Source of the DNA: Ignavibacteria bacterium
Lineage (GTDB): Bacteria > Bacteroidota > Ignavibacteria > Kapaibacteriales > UBA4661
DNA length: 64,000 bases
Reading direction: 5' to 3'
NCBI GenBank assembly: GCA_013298775.1
Contig: JAAFIV010000005.1
Location: forward strand, 62,001 to 126,000
Shown here: positions 25,026 through 33,304 of the stretch, piece by piece
Layout: each line of letters begins with the position of its first letter
How positions within the stretch are numbered: the stretch's first letter is position 1
Notes under the pieces: generated by a model
What the model was told of the DNA's origin: nothing
What the model saw: only the letters and a program-made list of their open reading frames with translations
Database searches by the model: none
Position numbers and translations under genes: made by a program

Positions 25026-25805
25026 ATGCGCTTTCTCACACTTTTTTACAGTGAATACCTAAAAACACGCCGCAGCACCGCCATCTGGCTCATCATTGCG
25101 GGTTCGCTTTTCACGCCGAGCATTATTTTCGCTGCGCGGATGTATCGCCAGAAAGTCATTGCGCCAATGTATCTTTCGCCGAATTTCTGGCAAACCGCAT
25201 GGAATCAGGCGTGGGAGGCAACTGCCTTCTTTGTACTGCCAATGGGAATTATCATGGCAACGGGACTTATCACGCAACTTGAATGGCGTAACAATGCCTG
25301 GAAGCAGCTTCACACAACGCCGCAACGCCTGACGACGATTTTTTTTACCAAATTTTTCGTCATTGCGTTTCTGCTTCTGCAATTTTTTCTGCTGTTTAAT
25401 TGCTGCTTGTATGGCTTGGCGGTGCTGCCTGCGCTGCTCTTGCCTCATGTCGCTTTTCCACCCGCGCCGTACCCATTTGCACAATTTTTGCAAGGAAATA
25501 TTAACTTTTTTCTGGATTGTCTGCCTATTGTAGGGCTTCAGTACGCGCTTAGTCTGCACTTCCGCAATTTCCTGGTGCCGCTTGGCATCGGTTTTCTACT
25601 GTGGATATTGTCCATCGGCATATTGTCGTGGGAACATAGCTACACGCTGCCGTATATTTACTGCGCTTTCGAGCAGGTTCGCAACACTAGCCGCGCACTC
25701 AAACTCACAAGTCCGATTGATATTCATCTTCTGTCAGTGGCGTATTTCCTTGTATTTCTCAGCATTGGCTATGTGGTGTATGTGAACAAACCAGAAAAAG
25801 GCTAA
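25026..25805 (+). CDS. ABC-2 type transporter permease
   Basis: 259-residue integral membrane protein with about six hydrophobic spans: AIWLIIAGSLFTPSIIFAA, AFFVLPMGIIMATGLI, FFVIAFLLLQFFLLFNCCLY, LDCLPIVGLQYALSL, LGIGFLLWILSIGIL and LLSVAYFLVFLSIGYVVYV. The N-terminal YSEYLKTRRSTAIWL is the cytoplasmic helix common to bacitracin/lantibiotic-type permeases (MutE/BcrB-like). It pairs with the ATPase 5 bp upstream and is followed 14 bp later by the sensor kinase, so transport and sensing are probably linked. Substrate unknown; cell-wall-active peptides are the best guess. Confidence 0.85.
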   Translation: MRFLTLFYSEYLKTRRSTAIWLIIAGSLFTPSIIFAARMYRQKVIAPMYLSPNFWQTAWNQAWEATAFFVLPMGIIMATGLITQLEWRNNAWKQLHTTPQRLTTIFFTKFFVIAFLLLQFFLLFNCCLYGLAVLPALLLPHVAFPPAPYPFAQFLQGNINFFLDCLPIVGLQYALSLHFRNFLVPLGIGFLLWILSIGILSWEHSYTLPYIYCAFEQVRNTSRALKLTSPIDIHLLSVAYFLVFLSIGYVVYVNKPEKG

Positions 25806-25819
25806 AAAAAGGAGAAGCT

Positions 25820-26899
25820 ATGAACCGCATCGTTATCGCGTTGCTGCATTGTGTCTATTGGGCAAGCTACGGGCTGTTGCTTGCTGTACTTTTCGGACTT
25901 ATGCTCAATATTATTTCGCGGAATGTCAGTATGCCGATATCAGTGATGAGATTTTCGCCCCAGTTTAAGATGGTAATTTTGCTGATGAGCGTTACGGCGG
26001 TTATTCCAGCAATCGGCGCGTTTTATTCCTCGTACACGTTTCTGACAACGCGGTTTTTACAGAAGCATCGCTACGCGTTTCTTGTCTGTATTGGAGCAAG
26101 TATTTATGCTGCTTTGACGATATTTACGTTGTTGATTCTTCAGCTTTTGGGCTTGATTGATTCCACGCAACTTTTCAAGGGTGCGCACTGGGAAATGCCC
26201 TTCATGCTGTTTCTGCTTGCGGCGGGGCATGGAATCTTGGGTTTGTTCATGCGCGGCTTCATAGCATGGTTCGAGGAATCCCGCATGAAAGCTGAGTTGC
26301 AGGAGAAAAATACACGCATGGAATTGGACTTCATCAAAGCACAACTCGACCCGCATTTTTTGTTCAATACGCTGAACAACATTGATGTTTTGATTGAGCG
26401 AGATTCCGTGCGAGCTTCCGCCTATTTGCAACAACTCTCAGCAATGATGCGCTTTCTTCTTTACGAAACCAAAGTAGCAACCATGCCGCTTTCCACCGAG
26501 ATTGCGTATATTGAGCAATATCTTGATTTGCAAAAAATCCGCACCATAAACCGTGATTTTGTGCGCTTTGAAGTTCTTGGCGATGCAAGCGCGTGGAATC
26601 TGGCACCAATGCTCTTTTTGCCGTTTATTGAAAATGCGTTCAAGTTTGCACCGCGCACCAAGCAGGAAACCGCGATTACGATTACGTTCCAGATTGAACA
26701 GCACGAAGTGGTATTTGAATGTACAAACCTTACGAGCAAGATGCAGAGCGATGTTCAGTCAAATTACACAACGCACAGTGGCTTGGGAAAAAGCCTGATA
26801 GAACGCCGTTTGCAGCTTCTCTATCCCGAAACACATAGCTTGCGAATAACGACAGAAGCAGAAAAATATCATGTTTATCTGAGGCTGGAAAAACCATGA
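25820..26899 (+). CDS. LytS/YehU-type sensor histidine kinase
   Basis: 359-residue membrane kinase. Four hydrophobic spans fill residues 1-150 (LLLAVLFGLMLNIISR, VILLMSVTAVIPAIGAFY, FLVCIGASIYAALTIFTLLI, LFLLAAGHGILGLFM). A short coiled coil (MKAELQEKNTRMELDFIKAQ) leads into the His_kinase domain LDPHFLFNTLNNIDVLIERD, whose His is the phosphorylation site, then an ATPase domain with FLPFIENAFKF (N-box) and a C-terminal GLGKSLIERRLQLLYP (G-box). aaaaaaggagaagct before ATG 25820 is a good Shine-Dalgarno. No extracytoplasmic sensor domain is visible, so it may sense through the membrane or the adjacent transporter. Confidence 0.92.
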   Translation: MNRIVIALLHCVYWASYGLLLAVLFGLMLNIISRNVSMPISVMRFSPQFKMVILLMSVTAVIPAIGAFYSSYTFLTTRFLQKHRYAFLVCIGASIYAALTIFTLLILQLLGLIDSTQLFKGAHWEMPFMLFLLAAGHGILGLFMRGFIAWFEESRMKAELQEKNTRMELDFIKAQLDPHFLFNTLNNIDVLIERDSVRASAYLQQLSAMMRFLLYETKVATMPLSTEIAYIEQYLDLQKIRTINRDFVRFEVLGDASAWNLAPMLFLPFIENAFKFAPRTKQETAITITFQIEQHEVVFECTNLTSKMQSDVQSNYTTHSGLGKSLIERRLQLLYPETHSLRITTEAEKYHVYLRLEKP

Positions 26900-27603
26900 A
26901 TTGTGTCATCATCGAAGACGAACCCCTCGCAATGGAGCGCACTGTGGGGTATGTGCGCCGCTTACCCGCACTGAACCTTGTCGCCACCTTTGATAATGCG
27001 CTGGAAGCATTGCCAATCCTACAATCTGGCACAGTTGATATTCTCTTTTTGGATATTCACTTGGGCGAATTTTCTGGCATTCAACTTCTGGAAACCTCTT
27101 CGGTACAGGCGCACGTCATTCTCACGACCGCTTACCCTGAGTATGCCTTGCGTGGCTACGAATTGAGTGTGCGGGATTATCTCGTCAAACCCTTTAGCTT
27201 TGAACGCTTTGTGCAAGCCGTCGGCAAAGTGCAAGCCATCTCGCAACATAAGGCGCAGAGCGACTTTGCAGGAATACCACCATCACAAAAAACATTCTTT
27301 TTTGTCAAAACTGAGCATCGTTTAGAAAAAATTCTCTTCAGCGAACTTGTCTATATCGAAGGAATGCGGGATTATCGGAAAATTCATTGCGTGGGAAAAA
27401 CGATTATGACGCTGCAAACCTTTGGGGAATTAGAGCAGGAAATTCCGTCGCACGTCGCTTGCAGGGTGCATAAATCCTATATGGTCGCGCTGGAAAAAAT
27501 TGAAAGCATTGAACGCGAGCGCATCACGCTAAAACACGCTGGGAGCGTGATTATTCCTATCTCGGAGGGCTATAAGCGGCAGTTTTTTGAGCGAATACGG
27601 TGA
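26896..27603 (+). CDS. LytTR-family response regulator
   Basis: 235 residues; its ATG overlaps the kinase stop by 4 bp, so the pair is translationally coupled. The receiver domain has CVIIEDEPLAMERTVGYVRR (acidic pocket), the phosphoacceptor in DILFLDIHLGEFSGIQLLE, a switch Thr in VILTTAYPEYALRGYE and the Lys in VRDYLVKPFSFERF. The DNA-binding LytTR domain occupies about residues 133-235: FVKTEHRLEKILFSELVYIE, GMRDYRKIHC, SHVACRVHKSYMVALEKIES. It probably controls its own ABC operon. It ends 12 bp before a convergent gene. Confidence 0.94.
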   Translation: MNCVIIEDEPLAMERTVGYVRRLPALNLVATFDNALEALPILQSGTVDILFLDIHLGEFSGIQLLETSSVQAHVILTTAYPEYALRGYELSVRDYLVKPFSFERFVQAVGKVQAISQHKAQSDFAGIPPSQKTFFFVKTEHRLEKILFSELVYIEGMRDYRKIHCVGKTIMTLQTFGELEQEIPSHVACRVHKSYMVALEKIESIERERITLKHAGSVIIPISEGYKRQFFERIR

Positions 27604-27615
27604 AGAACAAACTCA

Positions 27616-28536
27616 CTATTGCTCCATCAACCGCGCCACCTGCCGCTCGCTCTGCAAACCGCATTCCTGCGCGATTTGCGCCTTCGTAATGTCTGGATTT
27701 TTTAGCAATTTTTGAATACGTTCTTTGCGCAGAAGCGTGATGTAGTCGTTAATCGTGATGCCCGTTTCTTTTTTGAAAATGCGCGTTAAATTGCGCGTAC
27801 TCATGCAGGCAATTTCTGATAAATCCTCCAACGTGGCTTTGGTGCGAATATTATCCTGAATCCAATCTTGTACGTTGTGAATGCCCGAATGAATGTGATT
27901 GCGGTACGATAGAAACACGCTTTGCTGCGATTGCTGTGCAGGGCGGCGCGTATAGACAACAAGCTCCCGTGCAACTTGGAAGGAAAAATAATCATCCGTA
28001 AGATTGCCCAAAATATGCAGTGCCAAGTCAATTCCCGAAGCCACACCCGCGCTCGTGAGAATACGCTCATCTTCGGTGAACAGCACGTTTTCTTGTACTT
28101 TCGCGCTCAGGTACCGCGCTTGCAGCTCGTGAACCCGCTTCCAATGCGTTGTGCATTCGCGCCCTTCGAGCAGTCCCGCCTCGCCCAAAAAAAACGCTCC
28201 CGTACACACCGAGCAGATACGCGCTCCCCGCGAATATGCCTCTTGAACCCAGCGAAAAAGCGGCTTTTGCCCCATAAACTCCCGCGAAGTGAGGTAGTGA
28301 ATATCTGCACCCGGAACGATGACGTAATCGCCATCCTGCGGCTCTATCGCGCTAAAATGCTGCATTTTCCCGAAAGGCAAATGCGCAGAAGTTTGTACGT
28401 CGTCGGTGAAGGAACAATAGGAAATGTCAATGTTCGCGCCGAAATCTTTTGCTTCAAAAAATACTTGGTCGGGTCCCGCTAAATCCAAAAGATGGACATG
28501 TGGAAGGATAAGAAAAATAATATGAGTGGGGCGCAT
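27616..28536 (-). CDS. GlxA-family transcriptional regulator (DJ-1/PfpI domain + AraC HTH)
   Basis: 306 residues. The N-terminal DJ-1/PfpI amidotransferase-like domain covers about residues 5-165: HIIFLILPHVHLLDLAGPDQ, DYVIVPGADIHYL and the nucleophile-elbow ARICSVCTGAFFLGEAGLL then RECTTHW. A two-helix-turn-helix AraC domain covers about 210-305: LEDLSEIACMSTRNLTRIFK, KETGITINDYITLLRKERI, DITKAQIAQECGLQSERQVA. Such proteins activate catabolic genes; the ligand is unknown here. ATG 28536 fits family N-termini better than the upstream start at 28566. It faces the LytTR gene and is divergent from purC. Confidence 0.92.
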   Translation of the reverse strand: MRPTHIIFLILPHVHLLDLAGPDQVFFEAKDFGANIDISYCSFTDDVQTSAHLPFGKMQHFSAIEPQDGDYVIVPGADIHYLTSREFMGQKPLFRWVQEAYSRGARICSVCTGAFFLGEAGLLEGRECTTHWKRVHELQARYLSAKVQENVLFTEDERILTSAGVASGIDLALHILGNLTDDYFSFQVARELVVYTRRPAQQSQQSVFLSYRNHIHSGIHNVQDWIQDNIRTKATLEDLSEIACMSTRNLTRIFKKETGITINDYITLLRKERIQKLLKNPDITKAQIAQECGLQSERQVARLMEQ

Positions 28537-28640
28537 AAACAATTTCTGGAATGGTCTTGAAATCAAGGATTATTCCTCAAAAATACAAGAACCATTCTAG
28601 CGAGCAAAGACAGAAATTGGACATTTTGAGCCACTACATA

Positions 28641-28715
28641 TCTGTACTCTACATGTCTGTACTCTACATATCTGTACTCTACATATCTGTACTCTACATA
28701 TCTGTACTCTATAAG
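28641..28715. repeat. Five 15-bp tandem repeats between glxA-like gene and purC
   Basis: The unit tctgtactctacata is repeated five times (second position variant tctgtactctacatg first, ataag last). The gap 28537-28908 contains nothing else I recognise and should carry two divergent promoters. The unit is a multiple of three and translates without stops, which makes misleading ORFs on both strands. Confidence 0.9.
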
Positions 28716-28908
28716 ATAGGTTATGCTTTTCATTACACAACCCACTATACTGCGTCATCGTTCCTTCGTTGCTTTCTCCTGCCCTACGACGAATCATTCT
28801 CCAAATCATCTTGGGTACAAGCGAATCTCTGCGTATTTTGGGCATTGCCAGTACAATTTTTGCACGTGCTGCGATACTTTCAATCTCATCTCAAGCCCCG
28901 CTTACACT

Positions 28909-29784
28909 ATGCTTTTATACCAATCTAATTTTCCGACGCTCACACTCTTCCGACGCGGCAAAGTGCGCGATGTCTATGACCTCGGCGACAAGCTGCTCAT
29001 GGTTGCCAGCGACCGCATTTCTGCCTTCGATGTGATTATGGCAGAGCCTGTACCAGACAAAGGCGAGCTTCTCACGGCTATTTCCCTCTTTTGGTTCGAG
29101 CGCACACGCGACCTTGTACGCAATCACCTCATCACGGCAGACGTTGAAAAATATCCCGAAGAATGCCAGGCGTACCGCGACATCTTGCGCGGACGCTCTA
29201 TGCTGGTTGAAAAAACACAGCCCTTGCCCATTGAATGCGTCGTGCGCGGCTACATTGCGGGTTCGGCGTGGAAGGAATATCAGCAATCGGAAACTATTTG
29301 TGGAATCAAGATTCCAAGCGGCTTACAGGAATCATCGCGTTTGCAAGAACCTATTTTTACGCCCGCAACAAAAGCCGAAGAAGGACACGACGAAAATATT
29401 TCCTTTGAGCAAGCAGCAAACATTATTGGCGCGGAACAAGCAATGACCGTGCGGATTCTGAGTATCAATCTCTACAAGACCGCCGCGCTCTATGCCTTGC
29501 AACGCGGTATTCTTCTTGCCGACACAAAGTTTGAATTTGGCATAGATTCACACGGACAAATTATTTTGATTGATGAAGCCCTCACGCCTGATTCTTCGCG
29601 CTTTTGGCTCAAAGAAGAATGGCAACCAGGCAAAGCGCAGATGAATTTCGACAAACAAGTTCTGCGGGATTACTTGGAAACGCTGGATTGGAACAAGCAA
29701 TATCCGCCCCCAACGCTGCCACAAGAAGTGTTGAATAATACCGCAGCAAAGTACAAAGAAGCATTGATGCGGCTTGTAGGCTGA
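28909..29784 (+). CDS. purC: Phosphoribosylaminoimidazole-succinocarboxamide synthase (SAICAR synthetase)
   Basis: ATP-dependent ligase joining CAIR and aspartate in purine synthesis. 291 residues from ATG 28909. The N-terminal RRGKVRDVYDLGDKLLMVAS then DRISAFDVIMAEPVPDKGEL is the ATP-binding signature; VVRGYIAGSAWKEYQQSETI, PIFTPATKAEEGHDENISFE, LADTKFEFG and IDEALTPDSSRFW complete the family motifs. The lengthened N-terminus and the WKEYQ region are of the yeast Ade1-like long subfamily rather than the 237-residue E. coli type. Upstream in-frame codons to 28723 are not protein-like. A family B element follows the stop. Confidence 0.96.
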   Translation: MLLYQSNFPTLTLFRRGKVRDVYDLGDKLLMVASDRISAFDVIMAEPVPDKGELLTAISLFWFERTRDLVRNHLITADVEKYPEECQAYRDILRGRSMLVEKTQPLPIECVVRGYIAGSAWKEYQQSETICGIKIPSGLQESSRLQEPIFTPATKAEEGHDENISFEQAANIIGAEQAMTVRILSINLYKTAALYALQRGILLADTKFEFGIDSHGQIILIDEALTPDSSRFWLKEEWQPGKAQMNFDKQVLRDYLETLDWNKQYPPPTLPQEVLNNTAAKYKEALMRLVG

Positions 29785-29811
29785 GAAGCAGTTTTGAATG
29801 TTCAGTTTTGC

Positions 29812-29952
29812 TAACTGGGTAGGTCTTCCTGTCATGTGGCGGAGGAGTGCTTGAACGCTGCCGTCTGGCGGGTAGGTCGCTTGCACAGCACTCGCCGGAC
29901 GGCTACTGTGCTTGTGATAACAGCCGCCCGACGAGATAGTATCTGACCAGAG
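29812..29952. mobile_element. MITE-like element, family B
   Basis: Ends TAACTGGGTAGGT and ATCTGACCAG are degenerate versions of the terminal repeat. The interior has gtggcggaggagtgcttgaa, ctggcgggtaggtcgcttg and cttgtgataacagccgcccg in common with the 5629 copy. I find no clear target duplication at this copy. It lies between purC and hprK. Confidence 0.7.
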
Positions 29953-29993
29953 GTACAAGTTATTTATTTTGCAAATATTACCAATCGGCAACA

Positions 29994-31016
29994 ATGAATC
30001 TCAATCCACAACAACTGACGGCACCGCCGATAACGGTGGAAGAAATGATAGAGTCGCCAATGCTGCGTCTGCCGCTCACGCACGTCAATCCGAGTGTGGC
30101 TCTGACGCGCAGCATCAACGACAAGAACATTCACCGTCCGCAGCTCGCGCTGGCGGGCTATGTAGGCTTATTTACCTATCATCGCATTCAGGTTTTTGGT
30201 AATACGGAAATTCATTATTTGCAAAGCCTTAGTCCGAAAAAACGCCAGCAAGCCTTTCGCACCTTAGCGCAATTTGAAATTCCCGTTATTATCGTAACAA
30301 CCAATAACACGCTGGATGATGAACTCATTGCGATTGCAACCGAGCATAATATTCCCGTGCTAGCGACCGAGCTTGAAACAATGCGGGTTACGTACATTTT
30401 GTCGGAGTATTTGGACACGCATTTTGCTCCGCAAGTGGCTCTGCATGGTTCGTTTGTGGATGTGTATGGCGTTGGAATTATGTTCGTTGGCAAAAGTGGC
30501 ATTGGCAAAAGCGAAATCGCGCTCGACCTCATTGAACGCGGACACCGCCTCGTTGCTGATGATGTCGTGATTTTAACCCAAAAGCGCGACGATATTATCA
30601 TCGGTGCAGGAACGCGGCTCGTCCAGCACTTCATGGAAGTACGCGGCTTGGGGCTGATTGACATTCGCCAAATGTTTGGTATTCGCTCAATTCGTTTCCA
30701 AAAACGTTTGGAAATAATTGTGGAATTGGAGCATTGGGAAGAAGCGGGCAATTATACCAGAACTGGCTTAGATACTGAGACGGTCGAGGTTCTCGGTGCG
30801 CCCATTTCCTACGTGCGCTTGCCAATTTTGCCCGGAAAAAATATCACCGTTATTTCGGAAGTCATTGCGCTCAACTATCTCCAACGCGCCTACGGCTACG
30901 ATGCCGCACAAACCTTCTCCAAACGCCTTGAATCCGAGATTGTGAACCGTATGAAGAATGGAAAATCTGCCCGAATGGAACGGAATTTATCGCAATATCA
31001 CAACGATTTTGAATAA
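29994..31016 (+). CDS. hprK: HPr kinase/phosphorylase
   Basis: Bifunctional enzyme that phosphorylates HPr on Ser46 and removes the phosphate. 340 residues. The N-terminal MurF-like domain (residues 1-135) is followed by the kinase domain: DVYGVGIMFVGKSGIGKSEI (Walker A), LIERGHRLVADDVV (capping/catalytic Asp pair), the signature MEVRGLGLIDIRQMFGI, and the C-terminal region LPILPGKNITVISEVIALNY. In Firmicutes it governs catabolite repression; in many Gram-negatives it occurs with incomplete PTS. No ptsH or ptsI lies in the window, so its target is not visible. Start ATG 29994. Confidence 0.94.
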   Translation: MNLNPQQLTAPPITVEEMIESPMLRLPLTHVNPSVALTRSINDKNIHRPQLALAGYVGLFTYHRIQVFGNTEIHYLQSLSPKKRQQAFRTLAQFEIPVIIVTTNNTLDDELIAIATEHNIPVLATELETMRVTYILSEYLDTHFAPQVALHGSFVDVYGVGIMFVGKSGIGKSEIALDLIERGHRLVADDVVILTQKRDDIIIGAGTRLVQHFMEVRGLGLIDIRQMFGIRSIRFQKRLEIIVELEHWEEAGNYTRTGLDTETVEVLGAPISYVRLPILPGKNITVISEVIALNYLQRAYGYDAAQTFSKRLESEIVNRMKNGKSARMERNLSQYHNDFE

Positions 31017-31050
31017 CACCAGTCTAAGCAGACAGCAAAATTTCTTCATG

Positions 31051-31129
31051 AGTGGCACAGACATTCCTGTCTGTGAGTGTTAGCGCAGGGTTCAGGTAGA
31101 GAAACACAGACAGGAATGTCTGTGTCACT
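31051..31129. repeat. Family A palindrome, arm type 1
   Basis: 25-nt arms beginning agtggcacagacattcctgt pair with their partner ending gaatgtctgtgtcact, with a single mismatch. The loop has gcagggttcaggtagag. To the right is aagcctgattttatctgc, shared with the 53137 copy, then ttttattgtgtac, which resembles the outer arm of the 44004 copy. Confidence 0.85.
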
Positions 31130-31201
31130 GAAGCCTGATTTTATCTGCATTGCAGAGATTTTATTGTGTACCCAAGACATCACTACCAAACTTGCTTGAA
31201 T

Positions 31202-31894
31202 ATGAACACTACGCCAGAAACCAATCCCCCCGAAAGCGCATCATCACTGTCGGTTTATCCTGTGGAAGCGGGACCCGTTGCCACCTTTGGCTACATGATT
31301 ACCGATACCGCCAAAGGCGTAGCTGCGGTGATTGACGTGCCGCTTGAGAGCGCGGACTATTTTATGGAAATTGCCGAACAAGAGCAAGTCCGCATAGAAT
31401 CTATCTTTCTCACGCATTCGCACTGGGACCACACAGGCGACGTAGCAGCATTGTTGCGATTGTGTGCGGAGAAAAATCTTGACGCGCCGAAAGTCTATAT
31501 CCACCCCGACGATGAATACCGCATGGGCAAGCCAAACGACTATACCAGTGTGCCTCTGCCGTTTACGCTCGAACCCTGCAAAGCCGACGGTTTCATGCGT
31601 CATGGCGATATTATCAGTTGTGGCGGCTGGCATTGTGAAGTGCGCCACACGCCTGGGCATACCGAAGGCGGTGTGTGCTTTATTGACCATGCGCAAAAAA
31701 TCGCGTTTGTTGGTGATACCTTATTTGCGGGCAGTATTGGGCGGACGGACTTGCCGGGCGGTGATACCGAAACCTTGCTGAACGCCATTCGCACACAACT
31801 TTTTACACTGGATGACGCTTTTATCGCTCTCCCTGGACATGGCAATCACACAACAATAGGCGTAGAGCGGCGTAGCAACCCGTTTTTGATGTAA
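31202..31894 (+). CDS. MBL-fold metallo-hydrolase (glyoxalase II-like)
   Basis: 230-residue cytoplasmic beta-lactamase-fold hydrolase. The metal-binding motif HxHxDH is FLTHSHWDHTGDVAALLRLC; other ligands are VRHTPGHTEGGVCF and FVGDTLFAGSIGRTDLPGGD, and the last His is IALPGHGNHTTIG. The FAGSIGRTDLPGGD phrase is typical of the glyoxalase II / YcbL subgroup of thioester hydrolases or dioxygenases; the substrate is undetermined. I start at ATG 31202 (MNTTPETNPP) rather than the upstream frame at 31166. Its last codons overlap the left direct repeat of a family B element. Confidence 0.9.
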   Translation: MNTTPETNPPESASSLSVYPVEAGPVATFGYMITDTAKGVAAVIDVPLESADYFMEIAEQEQVRIESIFLTHSHWDHTGDVAALLRLCAEKNLDAPKVYIHPDDEYRMGKPNDYTSVPLPFTLEPCKADGFMRHGDIISCGGWHCEVRHTPGHTEGGVCFIDHAQKIAFVGDTLFAGSIGRTDLPGGDTETLLNAIRTQLFTLDDAFIALPGHGNHTTIGVERRSNPFLM

Positions 31895-31900
31895 TAATGT

Positions 31901-31995
31901 AACTCTTCTCGTCGGGCGGCTGTTATCACAAGCACAGTAGCCGTCCGGCGAGTACTGTACAAGCAAGCCGCTAGACAGCAGCGTAGATGCACGAG
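31901..31995. mobile_element. Short family B element with flanking direct repeats
   Basis: AATAATGT stands at 31893-31900 and again at 31996-32003. The last two bases could belong to the element end (GTAACT), which would leave a 6-bp duplication. Interior ctcgtcgggcggctgttatc, acaagcacagtagccgtccg and gcgagt match the 35873 copy, but about 50 bp are missing, including the CTGGTCAGGT end. The left repeat overlaps the stop codon of the MBL hydrolase. Confidence 0.65.
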
Positions 31996-32116
31996 AATAA
32001 TGTTGCGAAGAGCCAGAATTCATCGTATCTTGGGGAAGCAATGCGCGAAGATGTTGTCGGTTTTTTTCTTGTTTCTTTGCGCACCTTTCGTTCTCTCTTT
32101 TCATAAAATTGTCGAA

Positions 32117-32947
32117 ATGAAATCGTTGTCTCATTACGTTGTACGTTTTTACATTGTGGCTGTTTTTGTGAGCGGCATAGCGGCATTTATGTTGGAAACC
32201 GCTCCACTCCACGCGCAGCAAGCACAGGCAATTTTTGCCCTCCGCGATACGAGTGCGCAGCGCGGCTCCTTTGTGCGGATTCCGCTTGCTGTCTCCTTGC
32301 GTAATGTGCCAGCGCGTATAGATTCCATGCGGCTTGTCGTGCGTTATACACCGTCAGTTGTTCTGGTGGATTGTGTACGCGGCGGCGGTACGAATATCAT
32401 TGCTTGCCCTACGCCCCGCTTCACAACACAGTTTCAGAGCCTGAGCGAAGGCGTATTGACGCTCACGTGCAATCAAATTCGCCCAGTCGCCGCCAACAAT
32501 CAAGATACTACCGTTCTTTGCATGATTGATTTCCGCGTGTTAGCGTCCGCCGATTCGCTTGCCACGATACGTATTGAAAGCCTCACGCTCAATGCCACCG
32601 ATGCCGCGCTCGTAGGAATGCGGCGCAGCAGCACAATTCGCGTCTTTGGCGAACCCAGCATCACGACACGTTTCACCGATGCTATTGAACAAAATTATCC
32701 GAATCCGATTGCCAGCAGCGCGAGCGGCACAACATTCCCCTACACGCTCGCAGCCACCGACGAAGTGCAGTTCAGTGTCTATTCCTTGCGCGGCGAGGAA
32801 GTCTTTCGCTTTCCAGCAATGCGCCAAACGCAAGGACGCTATTTTCTTCGCTACGTGCCAGAGCCGAGTTTGCCCAATGGTCTGTATTCCTTGCGCATGC
32901 TTACGCGCAATGGTGCGTTTCGGCAGTCGTTTATGATGTTGCGGTAA
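32117..32947 (+). CDS. Secreted T9SS cargo protein with cohesin-like domain and C-terminal sorting domain
   Basis: 276 residues from ATG 32117, which gives a signal peptide (RFYIVAVFVSGIAAFMLE ... LHA|QQ). Residues about 38-170 are a beta-sandwich resembling cohesin/dockerin-partner folds: FALRDTSAQRGSFVRIPLAV, MRLVVRYTPSVVLVDCVRGG, TLTCNQIRPVAANNQDTTVL and MIDFRVLASADSLATIRIES. A sorting domain follows (EQNYPNPIASSASGTTFPYT, VQFSVYSLRGEEVFRFPAM, LPNGLYSLRMLTRNGAFRQS). The pattern predicts outer-membrane translocation by the Por secretion system and CTD processing. The ligand is unknown. Confidence 0.8.
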   Translation: MKSLSHYVVRFYIVAVFVSGIAAFMLETAPLHAQQAQAIFALRDTSAQRGSFVRIPLAVSLRNVPARIDSMRLVVRYTPSVVLVDCVRGGGTNIIACPTPRFTTQFQSLSEGVLTLTCNQIRPVAANNQDTTVLCMIDFRVLASADSLATIRIESLTLNATDAALVGMRRSSTIRVFGEPSITTRFTDAIEQNYPNPIASSASGTTFPYTLAATDEVQFSVYSLRGEEVFRFPAMRQTQGRYFLRYVPEPSLPNGLYSLRMLTRNGAFRQSFMMLR

Positions 32948-33013
32948 GACAGTTGTATTTTTCGTACAATTGAACAGAATCACGTAGTTTCGGATTTTGA
33001 AAAGGTATTGGTG

Positions 33014-33304
33014 ATGACCGTAGATGAAGGCGAATTTGAATGGAATGCTGAAAAGGCAGAATCAAATTGGATAAAGCATGGTGTATCCTTCAAAGAAGCA
33101 ATGACCATATTCAAAGATTTTGGTCTTATTTGCTACGATGATGTTGCCCATTCAATTACGGAAGAAAGGCAAATTGTTATTGGATATTCTGCACAAAACC
33201 GCTTACTGACGCTTTGTATGACCGAAACGAAGGATGGGAAAATTCGGATTATTTCTGCAAGAAAATCAACATCTATTGAAAGAAAACAATATGAACACAA
33301 CTGA
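33014..33304 (+). CDS. BrnT-family ribonuclease toxin
   Basis: 96-residue type II toxin, RelE-like RNase fold. The family pattern is complete: FEWNAEKAESNWIKHGVSFK, EAMTIFKDF, DVAHSITEERQIVIGYSAQN, RLLTLCMT and the terminal IRIISARKSTSIERKQYE, including the Arg/Lys and His-Ser residues used in BrnT. ATG 33014 is preceded by in-frame TTG and GTG codons; any of the three is possible. The antitoxin gene begins 14 bp before the toxin stop, so the two are translationally coupled. Surrounding genes are unrelated housekeeping genes, suggesting a small acquired module. Confidence 0.88.
   Translation: MTVDEGEFEWNAEKAESNWIKHGVSFKEAMTIFKDFGLICYDDVAHSITEERQIVIGYSAQNRLLTLCMTETKDGKIRIISARKSTSIERKQYEHN

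Noticed and set aside
28641-28715. CRISPR array
   Set aside because: Units are contiguous 15-mers with no spacers.
28551-28928. ORFs made of repeated YISVL or RYVEY units
   Set aside because: They arise from translating the 15-bp tandem repeat, which is stop-free in several frames.
29812-29952. Target duplication at this family B copy
   Set aside because: The flanks AGTTTTGC and AGGTACAA do not match.
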